Positions 8,275-15,092 of a stretch of 36,819 nt of DNA are shown piece after piece. The DNA is from Bdellovibrionales bacterium Ga0074137. Lineage in GTDB: Bacteria > Bdellovibrionota > Bdellovibrionia > Bdellovibrionales > JAMPXM01. How positions within the stretch are numbered: the first letter of the stretch is position 1; each line of letters starts with the position of its first letter. The stretch lies in NCBI GenBank assembly GCA_001464715.1, contig LNDT01000003.1, forward strand, positions 1-36,819, read 5' to 3'. Below the pieces are notes generated by a model. It did not search any database and had not been told where the DNA came from. It saw nothing but the letters and a program-made list of their open reading frames with translations. The translations under genes and the position numbers were made by a program.

Positions 8275-8290
8275 GAGATGGTACCATCTC
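8275..8290. promoter_or_regulatory. Perfect 16-bp palindrome, candidate operator
   Basis: GAGATGGTACCATCTC is a perfect 8+8 palindrome without a loop, the form expected for a dimeric repressor or activator site. It lies 69 bases upstream of the small secreted-protein gene at 8359 and 175 bases upstream of the divergent lipoprotein gene. A TATAGA -10-like hexamer at 8328-8333 lies between it and the gene, with no clear -35. Confidence 0.5.
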
Positions 8291-8358
8291 CATTTTCTGG
8301 TAGCTCCTAGCGCATAGAAGTCGGAATTATAGAAAAATTTTAGGCAGCAGGAGCGGAT

Positions 8359-8679
8359 ATGAGATCGATGGGCATTTGCTTTCAAAACGTATTGCTTGGA
8401 GTACTAGCTTTAATTTTCATAGGCCCCGTCGCCGAAGCGCGAGACCTTTGCAATCTTCCGGACGGCACTTCGGTGTTCATGTACTACCGCCCCAATCCTC
8501 GTACAGATATTGGTCCGGCTTACACATGCCGAGAGGTCGTTCGCCTGCGCACCTGCATGAGAGGCGTTCTTTCAGAGGACGCTCCCGAGTGTTTAGACCG
8601 AAATTCTGGCGCCTGCCACGCGGGCTGGATTGAACAGCTTCCAGATAGCGAATTCAGATTTCCGACCTGCGCGGACTGA
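8359..8679 (+). CDS. Small cysteine-rich secreted protein, unknown function
   Basis: A 106-residue protein with a signal peptide (to about residue 27, PVAEA-R). The mature 79 residues contain seven cysteines (for example DLCNLPDG, AYTCREV, RTCMRG, PECLDR, GACHAG, PTCAD), which suggests a disulfide-stabilised extracytoplasmic domain; the first strand, LCNLPDGTSVFM, resembles SH3-like or small inhibitor folds only loosely. I do not recognise a family. CAGGAG at 8348-8353 gives a well-placed ribosome site for ATG 8359. Upstream spacer holds a 16-bp palindrome and a T/G-rich tandem stretch (8221-8250). Its stop abuts the convergent ATPase gene with no gap. Confidence 0.65.
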   Translation: MRSMGICFQNVLLGVLALIFIGPVAEARDLCNLPDGTSVFMYYRPNPRTDIGPAYTCREVVRLRTCMRGVLSEDAPECLDRNSGACHAGWIEQLPDSEFRFPTCAD

Positions 8680-9297
8680 CTAGTTTCCGGAAGCGCCCTT
8701 CTGGACGGCTTCAAAGTTATGTCCGTCTAGAATCATACAAATGATGTCGTGGGTTTTTTGAACCTTAGCTAGAAAATCCTCTGAAGAGCCGACGATGATC
8801 CGCCGAGGGTGCTTGCTCCAAGCATCTTTGATTTTCTGATTTAGCATTAAGGCCTCAGATGTGTCTTCAATCCTCACTTGAGTCAGCTGGTAAGCTTCGG
8901 CGCCGGCCGAATCGAGGTGTAGAACCCAATCATAGCGTTTCATCTCAAGTTCAAGAGTGGTTGATAGGCTCGATAGAAACTCGTCGGCTGAGGCCGGAGA
9001 GTAAGCGAGGCCATCCAGCGAACCTCGGTCGCAAAGGATCGCTCGAACTTCGCCATTGTGATGACTATTGCGCTGACTTTCGACAGCGGCGATGTTTTCG
9101 AGTTCGCGCTGGACATAGTAAATGGCCCGCTGCTGACAGCGTTGGATCAACGGATTTTTTGATCTGGGAAAACCGCCACCATAAAGAATCGTTGCTGCTT
9201 CGGGAACTACGATCACGCGTTCAGCCTCTGTGCGTGCGATAAAATCCAAGACAGAGGTCTTTCCGGCTGATGGGCCGCCCGTGAGCGCTATTTTCAT
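8680..9297 (-). CDS. AAA_28-type P-loop ATPase/kinase-like protein
   Basis: A 205-residue cytoplasmic protein beginning with a Walker A loop, GGPSAGKTS (residues 7-15). It continues with VVPEAATILYGGGFP, which is characteristic of the AAA_28 family (related to NadR-like and Ttd14-like P-loop proteins), then a QRCQQRAIYYVQ helix and ILCDRGSLDGLAY, where the Asp-Arg pair is the Walker B/DRG-type signature. A HLDSAGAE loop and an R-rich C-terminal helix complete the kinase-like fold. Members are thought to be nucleotide-dependent kinases or ATPases; the substrate is unknown. It is a lone gene between convergent and divergent neighbours. The ribosome site is weak (GGA 8 bases before ATG). Confidence 0.8.
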   Translation of the reverse strand: MKIALTGGPSAGKTSVLDFIARTEAERVIVVPEAATILYGGGFPRSKNPLIQRCQQRAIYYVQRELENIAAVESQRNSHHNGEVRAILCDRGSLDGLAYSPASADEFLSSLSTTLELEMKRYDWVLHLDSAGAEAYQLTQVRIEDTSEALMLNQKIKDAWSKHPRRIIVGSSEDFLAKVQKTHDIICMILDGHNFEAVQKGASGN

Positions 9298-9337
9298 TTC
9301 ACATCCAGTTTTCTTGTTGTGCTACGTTTATCATGTT

Positions 9338-9380
9338 TGCCGCCGTCGGCGCTACAAAGATGCCGCCGGTGGCGCCGCTA
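9338..9380. repeat. Imperfect GC-rich direct repeat
   Basis: TGCCGCCGTCGGCGCTA (9338-9354) is repeated as TGCCGCCGGTGGCGCCGCTA (9361-9380) with one transversion pair and a 3-base insertion. It fills the spacer between the ATPase gene and the small gene at 9397. Each copy can also form a short hairpin. Confidence 0.4.
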
Positions 9381-9396
9381 AAACGGGGAGAAAAGA

Positions 9397-9705
9397 ATGC
9401 GAATCCGACAGATGGGGTTTTCCTCAAGACTTAAAGCGCATCGCCATCTTCTGACACTTGAAACTTTGCGGTTCATTGTTGAGTTTTTGGAGGATGGCAA
9501 TGCACGGTTGGCGGCATTAAGATCTGGAATTCCAGAAACCTACGCGGCTCGCCAAGGCCAGTGGCTTAGAAAACTTCCGATCGTAAAAGCGGCCATGGAG
9601 ACTGAAATCGACAGCAGCGATCTTCGAAAGCTGCGTCGATCTTTAGCGATCATTGATGCAGAGATCGATAACTGTCGTGAGATTTTAGGTATCACCGATC
9701 GCTAG
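9397..9705 (+). CDS. Small protein resembling phage terminase small subunit DNA-binding domain
   Basis: A 102-residue protein. Residues about 25-65 (RFIVEFLEDGNARLAALRSG, then IPETYAARQGQWLRK and VKAAME) follow the pattern of the terminase small-subunit helix-turn-helix: an invading helix, an N-A-x-x-A-A-x-x-S/A-G-I turn and a later RLL-x-x-P-x-V-x-x-A motif. The last 35 residues are a charged helix. There is no large terminase, portal or capsid gene nearby, so it looks like an isolated DNA-binding protein or phage-derived remnant put to other use. GGGAGAA directly upstream supports ATG 9397. Its 3' end overlaps that of the convergent trhO by 14 bases. Similarity is by pattern only. Confidence 0.55.
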   Translation: MRIRQMGFSSRLKAHRHLLTLETLRFIVEFLEDGNARLAALRSGIPETYAARQGQWLRKLPIVKAAMETEIDSSDLRKLRRSLAIIDAEIDNCREILGITDR

Positions 9706-10705
9706 GAATCGATTTCGGTTTTAAATCCTCGGCGCGTTGGGGCCTGCCTTTTTGGCCCGGACGAACCGTCCAATGATGACTGCAATTTTTCGAGCACGTT
9801 AAAGCGTTCTTTTTTGAGTTTTCGGTAAAGCAGTCATCACACAAAACAGCGGGGCTATCGCAGCGGACACAGAAAATCTGGTGATCAGCCGGTTGTCCAC
9901 AGTGTGGGCAGGCAGAGAACTTTTGGCTGGCACGGCCGTCGCCGTCGACCGCGATTCGGTGGTCAAAAACAAAACACTCGCCGTTCCAAAGAGAACCCTC
10001 GGGCGCTTCGGTTTTTGAGGCAGGAAATTTGTCGATGTAATTTAAAATTCCTCCGTCCAGCTGGAAGACGTTCTCAAATCCGCGCTCCTGCATAGCTAAC
10101 ACGGCTTTTTCGCAACGAATGCCGCCCGTACAAAAGATGTAAGTGGGCTGGGATTTATCCGTCACTGACTTATCGAGCCAATCTGGAAAATCAGAAAATT
10201 CCTCGATGTCCGGCGTGAGGGCATTTTGGAATGTGCCAATCGAGGATTCATAGTTGTTTCGCGTGTCGATGATGAGGGCGTTAGGTTCGGCGATCTGGCG
10301 GTGCCACTCTTCGGGGCTTAGGTGGGTTGGGCTTCTCAAATCTTTCGGGGCAAGATCCGGCCGATTTAAAGTCACAATTTCTTTTCTAACTTTTACGACG
10401 AAATCCAGAAATGGTAATTTTTCGCCAGCTTCGATGAAGCTCGTTTTGACGTTAAAAAACTCAAAACCTGGTTCAAGAGCGGACCCAGCGGCCCTAACAA
10501 AGTCTCGAAGCGAAGGGGAGTCACCGGACGCGGTCGCATTCAGTCCCTCGGGACCAAGAATAATCAGGCCCTTCACCCCAGTCCGGCCCGAAATTTCAAG
10601 GAGCTTTGCGCGAAGGTCGCGGACGCCTTGATCCGTCAGAGTCGTGAAATGGTAGAACGTTTGAACTTCAGTTCGCGTTTGAGCGCGAGGCACGGGTGGC
10701 ATCAT
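9692..10705 (-). CDS. trhO: tRNA uridine(34) hydroxylase, rhodanese family (TrhO/YceA)
   Basis: A 337-residue protein of the TrhO family, which makes 5-hydroxyuridine at wobble position 34 of tRNA using oxygen. The N-terminal acylphosphatase-like part (residues 13-105) includes GLIILGPEGLNAT; the rhodanese domain (about 125-220) includes IIDTRNNYESSIGTF and the active loop FCTGGIRCEKAV with the catalytic Cys. The C-terminal region has the Cys-rich zinc-like segment of this family (CPHCG, CVRCDSPAVLCDDC, CSKNCSHHW). Two adjacent Met codons are possible starts; 10705 is taken, with a GAAAGA stretch upstream. It is divergent from prfC, 82 bases apart, so two translation-related genes share a spacer. 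Confidence 0.93.
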   Translation of the reverse strand: MMPPVPRAQTRTEVQTFYHFTTLTDQGVRDLRAKLLEISGRTGVKGLIILGPEGLNATASGDSPSLRDFVRAAGSALEPGFEFFNVKTSFIEAGEKLPFLDFVVKVRKEIVTLNRPDLAPKDLRSPTHLSPEEWHRQIAEPNALIIDTRNNYESSIGTFQNALTPDIEEFSDFPDWLDKSVTDKSQPTYIFCTGGIRCEKAVLAMQERGFENVFQLDGGILNYIDKFPASKTEAPEGSLWNGECFVFDHRIAVDGDGRASQKFSACPHCGQPADHQIFCVRCDSPAVLCDDCFTENSKKNALTCSKNCSHHWTVRPGQKGRPQRAEDLKPKSIPSDR

Positions 10706-10787
10706 AGTTCGTCTTTCGTAGCATGCAACGTCACAAATCTCAATGTGACCGATACCCCTCTCCCGGAGTCTGTGCTATCCGTGTCGG

Positions 10788-12437
10788 ATGTCTGAAAGCT
10801 CACCCAGTTCCCCGGTAAATCCCCAGGTAAATCCTCAAAAGGACCGCGAGATTCTTCGTCGCCGTACGTTTGCGATCATCTCGCATCCTGACGCCGGGAA
10901 AACGACGTTGACCGAGAAGCTTCTCTACAATGGTGGAATTATCCATGAGGCCGGCGAAGTAAAGGGGAAGTCGGGGACCAAAGCGGCCACGTCCGATTGG
11001 ATGGCGCTTGAGCAGCAGCGAGGAATCTCTATCACATCCTCTGTCATGCAGTTCGAGTACAAAGGGCTTCGAGTGAACCTGCTCGATACGCCGGGGCACA
11101 AAGACTTCTCCGAAGATACTTACAGAACGTTGGTTGCAGCCGATTCGGCCGTGATGCTGATCGACGTCGCCAAAGGTGTTGAGGACCGAACCAAGAAACT
11201 TTACGAGGTTTGTCGCTACCGAAATATCCCAATTTTCACATTCATCAATAAGTGCGACCGCGAAGGAAAAGCGCCGCTCGAGCTGATTGATGAGATTGAA
11301 ACGACATTGAAGATGGCCTGCTGGCCTGTGACTTGGCCGGTCGGTGTGGGTGGATTGTTTTTTGGGATCTATCACCGCACGCGCAAGGTCATTTACCCCT
11401 ACGAAGGGCGTGACAACGATCAAGATACGGCTCCAATTCCTGTGACATCGTTCGATGATCCGAAACTCGCAGAAAGAATCCGACCTGAAGTTTTAGCGGC
11501 CTTCAAAGAGGAAATTGAGCTTGTCGACGGGACTCTGGGAGAGTTCAATCATCAGGCGTTTTTAGATGGAAAGATGTCGCCGACGACTTTTGGTTCTGCC
11601 AAACAAGATTTTGGTGTCGATCTATTTTTAGATCTTTTCAAAGATTGGGCCCCGGGACCAGCGGCTCGAAAAACGAAAACGGAACACGTGGTAAAGCCGC
11701 TGGACGCTGCCTTCACGGGTTTCGTTTTTAAGATGCAAGCCAACATGGATCGAAAGCACCGTGACCGCGTCGCCTTCATTCGTATCTGTAGCGGAAAGTT
11801 CGAGCGTGGGATGAAAGTACATCACATGCGCCTGGATCGTGAAGTCAGGCTCGCGTTCTCAAGTCAGTTTTTAGCTCAGGACCGAGAGACGGTCGATGAA
11901 GCGTACGCAGGCGATATTGTCGGTGTGAACGACACCGGACTCTTTCAAATCGGCGACTCCATCACGACGGGAAAAAAAGTAGTTTTTGAGGATATACCCA
12001 AGTTTCCGCCTGAACTCTTCGCGCGACTTTCCGTCAGCGACGCGATGAAACGACAGAAGCTTCAAAAGGGTGTAAAACAGCTTTCTGAAGAAGGCGCTAT
12101 TCAGCTCTTTATCGATCCCCATGTGGGTCACCAAGATCCCATTATTGGCGTTGTCGGCGAGCTTCAGTTTGAAGTGTTGATCTACCGACTTGAAGATGAA
12201 TATGGGCTTGATGTGAAGCTCGTTCGCACACCATTCAAAGTGGCGCGATGGCCAAAGGATAAAAGCGGAAAGCCTTGTGCCGACTTAAAAGGGAACCTTC
12301 AAATTTTCCGCGACATGAACGAGAACCCTGTGGTTCTTCTCGAGCAGGAGTGGGATCTCAACTGGGCCAAGAAGGAAAATCCAGACGTCGAATTTGCGTC
12401 GAGTATAAATACGGTCCGCGATCAGTATCAGCTTTAA
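10788..12437 (+). CDS. prfC: Peptide chain release factor 3 (RF3)
   Basis: A 549-residue translational GTPase that recycles RF1/RF2 from the ribosome. Switch and nucleotide motifs are intact: G1 SHPDAGKTT (about residues 32-40), the RF3-type switch I end QQRGISITSSVMQF, G3 DTPGHKDFSEDTYRTL and G4 NKCDRE. The SEDTYRTL sequence after G3 and the overall length distinguish RF3 from EF-G. Domain II and the C-terminal VGHQDPIIGVVGELQFEVL region are also RF3-like. There is no Shine-Dalgarno site; an extended -10-like TGCTATCCG ends 6 bases before ATG, so the message could be leaderless. Its stop overlaps the stop of the convergent acyltransferase-PilZ gene within a shared TTAA. Confidence 0.96.
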   Translation: MSESSPSSPVNPQVNPQKDREILRRRTFAIISHPDAGKTTLTEKLLYNGGIIHEAGEVKGKSGTKAATSDWMALEQQRGISITSSVMQFEYKGLRVNLLDTPGHKDFSEDTYRTLVAADSAVMLIDVAKGVEDRTKKLYEVCRYRNIPIFTFINKCDREGKAPLELIDEIETTLKMACWPVTWPVGVGGLFFGIYHRTRKVIYPYEGRDNDQDTAPIPVTSFDDPKLAERIRPEVLAAFKEEIELVDGTLGEFNHQAFLDGKMSPTTFGSAKQDFGVDLFLDLFKDWAPGPAARKTKTEHVVKPLDAAFTGFVFKMQANMDRKHRDRVAFIRICSGKFERGMKVHHMRLDREVRLAFSSQFLAQDRETVDEAYAGDIVGVNDTGLFQIGDSITTGKKVVFEDIPKFPPELFARLSVSDAMKRQKLQKGVKQLSEEGAIQLFIDPHVGHQDPIIGVVGELQFEVLIYRLEDEYGLDVKLVRTPFKVARWPKDKSGKPCADLKGNLQIFRDMNENPVVLLEQEWDLNWAKKENPDVEFASSINTVRDQYQL

Positions 12438-13672
12438 GCCACGTTGGCGTTGTCGACGGTTGCAAGGTGCCGAATGTAGTCGAGGAAAGATCGACTGCAG
12501 TCGGTAATCTGAATTCCATAGGATCTCTGATCGACGTCGCTTCGTACAATCTCACCATGGACAGAAGTTTCAGTGGTGTCAGAAACCGGAATCGTGACAG
12601 TGATTTCACCCGCCGTTGGAAGTGGGGCTTGGCTGGGAAGAAGTTCCAACCGAATACCATTTTCCGAAATATCAAGAATCCGTCCATTTCGGATACTCAT
12701 GCCGTTCCCGTCGGACCGAACGGCGATCGATGTTGGAAGATCGACGGAAAATCGTCGCGACCGGCGCTTTTTGATTCTAGGATCAGTTTGAAAGACCCAA
12801 AGATAGTCGTCGGTGGTTGGGTATTGGGCCGCGACACGGGCGCGGATATCAGCCGGCGCCTCAATCATGATTTCAGTTTTTTTCATGAATAGCTCTTCAA
12901 GGACACTCACCGATTTGATTGAGTACATTCCGTTGGTCAACTTTTCGGTGGGATATTCGAAGGTCTTATCCGTCAGCGCATCACTCAAAATTAATTTTGT
13001 GAGCGGCCGAATTGCGATGAATTTTTTTGCGTTCGATTCGAGTGTTTTTTCAAAGTCCTCGATGCTCACAGTGAGAGGAACGTTCAAGTCGCCGCCCAAG
13101 GAAGCAACGGGGCGGGGTTTGTCGCCGCCGATCGGTTTAAAGCCGAAAAGTGAATTGTAGTATTGAACGACGCCCGGCTGAGCCATTGTCACGATGTTCT
13201 GAACGTCCATAAAGTTCTTTGAAAACTGGTAGGCAAAGCTCATCAATTCGTAAAACAGACTGCTGGCCGGAGCGAGGTACTTGGGATTAATGGCAAGGCT
13301 TGCGATTTCAGAAAAGGCACTGTGTCCGACGGCAAAGTGAGAGTTCTTTTCTTCCTCGCTGAGAATTTCAGACATAAAAAATCCGAACGGATTTCGCGTC
13401 AAAAGAGTGAGGGTGCCAATGACTGATTCTCCCGATCGCGCGATAACGACAACCGAGTTGCCGGCCATGATCTGAGGTAAAATTCGAAGTTCAGATTTGT
13501 GCGTGAACGGAATCCCGCGGCGTTGGTAAGATTCGTAGACAAGCTTGGCCGCACCAATGAAATCGTCTTGCGACCTCGCAATCGAGATCTTAAGCGCGTC
13601 GGGACGCGGCAGTTGACCGTCGATACTTCGCAAAATGGCCGCTTCGCGGTTGGGAAGAAGAAACCTAAGCAT
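12434..13672 (-). CDS. FeeM-like N-acyltransferase fused to a C-terminal PilZ domain
   Basis: A 412-residue cytoplasmic protein with two modules. Residues about 30-190 look like the GNAT-fold acyltransferases of the FeeM/acyl-homoserine-lactone-synthase type: AAKLVYESYQRRG near the N-terminus, a VVVIARSGESVIGTLTLL strand pair, the FSEIASLAINPKY strand, and a YYNSLFGFKPIG end. These enzymes move fatty acyl groups from acyl-ACP to an amine. Residues about 303-405 form a PilZ domain with both c-di-GMP signatures: RRSRR (303-307) and DISENG (334-339, D-x-S-x-x-G). The middle 100 residues are unassigned. This suggests acyl transfer controlled by c-di-GMP; the activity is inferred. No clear ribosome site is seen. 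It is downstream of the L,D-transpeptidase gene on the same strand, 44 bases away. Confidence 0.75.
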   Translation of the reverse strand: MLRFLLPNREAAILRSIDGQLPRPDALKISIARSQDDFIGAAKLVYESYQRRGIPFTHKSELRILPQIMAGNSVVVIARSGESVIGTLTLLTRNPFGFFMSEILSEEEKNSHFAVGHSAFSEIASLAINPKYLAPASSLFYELMSFAYQFSKNFMDVQNIVTMAQPGVVQYYNSLFGFKPIGGDKPRPVASLGGDLNVPLTVSIEDFEKTLESNAKKFIAIRPLTKLILSDALTDKTFEYPTEKLTNGMYSIKSVSVLEELFMKKTEIMIEAPADIRARVAAQYPTTDDYLWVFQTDPRIKKRRSRRFSVDLPTSIAVRSDGNGMSIRNGRILDISENGIRLELLPSQAPLPTAGEITVTIPVSDTTETSVHGEIVRSDVDQRSYGIQITDCSRSFLDYIRHLATVDNANVA

Positions 13673-13700
13673 GTGTTAACATCGGCTTTTTGTGAACAAG

Positions 13701-13720
13701 TCTAGAGGTCTAGTCTCTAG
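13701..13720. repeat. Short TCTAG tandem repeat over a stop codon
   Basis: TCTAGAGG (13701-13708), TCTAGTC (13709-13715) and TCTAG (13716-13720) are three irregular copies. The last contains the stop codon (13719-13717) of the L,D-transpeptidase gene. The outer CTAGAG and CTCTAG also form a 6-bp stem around a 7-base loop. Confidence 0.4.
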
Positions 13721-14406
13721 TTTGCGGTCAGCGTGATTTTGACGGGCCAATGTTCAAAAATCCACTCGGAAAGGCCAATGATTTGCGAGTCCCGTCCCAC
13801 TGCGAGACACCCAGCTGTCCAGTTCTTCGACAGCGAAGCCTTCGGAACGCACGTCATAAAGCGCAGAGGTCCATGAATGCCAATCGCGCTGCCAGTGCGA
13901 CCTTTGGCGATGTCTTCGGTGTTTGGGTACCCCAGTGGAATGAAAATTCCAAAATGTCGTGAATGCCTTGGGTGACCTAACCAATAAGTTCCAAGTGGAG
14001 ACTTTCGATTTCCCGCTTTTGTTTTACCAAGACCATGAGTTCCGATCGAAACACGCATCGCAAAGGCCGCTTGGTTCTCATAACAAGCGACGAGACCCGT
14101 CAAGGAGGGGCGGTAGATGAGTTCCTTAGTTTTTCCGTCGCAGATATTCGAAGGAAGTTCTGAGAGCGCAATTTCTGTGGGCTCTATTTGGTCTGCCTTT
14201 AAGTAGCAATCCTCGTCAGTCATAATTAGCGCATGTTTGTAGGCTGAACGTGCGGCGGCTCGAGCGCGAGCAGAAAGTTTAATCGGTCCCTTTGAGAGCG
14301 GATCTACTGCGGCCATGGCAGGTGCCATGGCCAAAAGAAAAACGCCCAAAATAAATGTACCCAAAAGAAATGTACTAGATGGCAAAGAAAAACGTGCCGG
14401 ACTCAT
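13717..14406 (-). CDS. Exported L,D-transpeptidase (YkuD domain)
   Basis: A 229-residue protein with a signal peptide ending near APAMAA (about residue 33). The catalytic YkuD region shows THGLGKTKAGNRKSPLGTYWL, where the substrate strand leads to the conserved T-P-x-G-like turn, then IGIHGPLR with the conserved His and NWTAGCLAV with the catalytic Cys in S/T-x-G-C form. Such enzymes make 3-3 crosslinks in peptidoglycan or attach proteins or modified amino acids to it, in the periplasm. The long frame starts at 14463, but ATG 14406 is chosen because CAGGAG lies 7 bases before it and it gives a normal signal peptide. It is 38 bases downstream of the secreted protein ending at 14445 and probably co-transcribed with it. 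Confidence 0.87.
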   Translation of the reverse strand: MSPARFSLPSSTFLLGTFILGVFLLAMAPAMAAVDPLSKGPIKLSARARAAARSAYKHALIMTDEDCYLKADQIEPTEIALSELPSNICDGKTKELIYRPSLTGLVACYENQAAFAMRVSIGTHGLGKTKAGNRKSPLGTYWLGHPRHSRHFGIFIPLGYPNTEDIAKGRTGSAIGIHGPLRFMTCVPKASLSKNWTAGCLAVGRDSQIIGLSEWIFEHWPVKITLTAN

Positions 14407-14444
14407 AAACGACTCCTGGCCGCAGGACGAAGAAAATTTTCGAC

Positions 14445-14921
14445 CTAGGGGCGCACGACGCACGTATAGTTTTTTGAGCCCAGAGTCAATGCAGCGCCTC
14501 GAGCGCTTGAACCGATGTAATTTTGGATTCGGTAGACACTGATGACAACAGGACCAAGAGTGGAATCACAGTGCGGACCACCGACATCAAAAGTGTGGGT
14601 GTCAAACGCGCCCGTCATGCTCTGGGACGGCAGGCTTTGAGATTCACAAACACCAAAGGTCTTTGATGAAACCAGGGCCCGAACCGGTTGGCCGTACGGA
14701 GTTACTTCGAGATTGAGAGACGCCAAAATAGAAGCGCCGTCGGATGACTCCAGGCAAGAGAGCCTGAGGCGTTCGGGTGCCGTCGGTTCGTCGACGTATT
14801 GACCTGCATTTTCAAAGGCGCGGTGATTCGTTTCTGCCAAAGCGAGAGTCGCCGTAACAAGAGATAGCGCCAAAATTAAAAGCGAAAGGCCAACGGCTTC
14901 CATCGAAATTTTTCGAAACAT
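14445..14921 (-). CDS. Secreted protein of unknown function
   Basis: A 158-residue protein with a clear signal peptide (residues 1-30, LALA-E). The mature domain has four cysteines (RLSCLES, GVCESQ, PHCDS, NYTCVV) spread evenly, fitting two disulfides in a small beta-rich periplasmic domain. No family is recognised. ATG is preceded by GGAGGACTT, a very strong ribosome site. It is the first gene of a likely three-gene minus-strand unit with the L,D-transpeptidase and the acyltransferase-PilZ gene, which hints at an envelope role. Confidence 0.6.
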   Translation of the reverse strand: MFRKISMEAVGLSLLILALSLVTATLALAETNHRAFENAGQYVDEPTAPERLRLSCLESSDGASILASLNLEVTPYGQPVRALVSSKTFGVCESQSLPSQSMTGAFDTHTFDVGGPHCDSTLGPVVISVYRIQNYIGSSARGAALTLGSKNYTCVVRP

Positions 14922-15057
14922 AAGTCCTCCAGGGTTCGAACGAAAAGTTAAGAAGCGAAGTCCAGGCCAAAAGCCCGAGGCATCAGAACCGATAAGTTCG
15001 CCCTGAACAGCAATCTCGTGAATCCCTCGGCGAATTTACCGAAATGTCTTCAGACTG

Positions 15058-15086
15058 GTGACAGGCTGGTACGACAAAGTTACAGT
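15058..15086 (+). promoter_or_regulatory. Promoter placed for a leaderless ffh transcript
   Basis: GTGACA (15058-15063), a 17-base spacer and TACAGT (15081-15086) match the sigma70 consensus at 5 of 6 and 4 of 6 positions. Counting 7 bases on from the last base of the -10 places the transcript start at 15093, the A of the ffh ATG. No Shine-Dalgarno sequence precedes that ATG. Confidence 0.5.
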
Positions 15087-15092
15087 GCCTGC

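Noticed and set aside
9397-9705. Prophage or mobile island around the terminase-like gene
   Set aside because: No integrase, portal, capsid, attachment repeat or compositional break is seen; neighbours are ordinary chromosomal genes.
12275-12892. 205-codon plus-strand frame across the prfC/acyltransferase junction
   Set aside because: Overlaps two well-supported genes in other frames; its sequence shows no domain pattern.
14931-14945. GGGTTCGAAC resembling a tRNA T-loop
   Set aside because: No acceptor, D or anticodon arms nearby; it lies just upstream of the secreted-protein gene's ribosome site.
14922-15092. Possible 4.5S SRP RNA near ffh
   Set aside because: The conserved GGAAGCAGC-type tetraloop/asymmetric loop sequence of SRP RNA is absent from this spacer and from the rest of the window as far as I could read.
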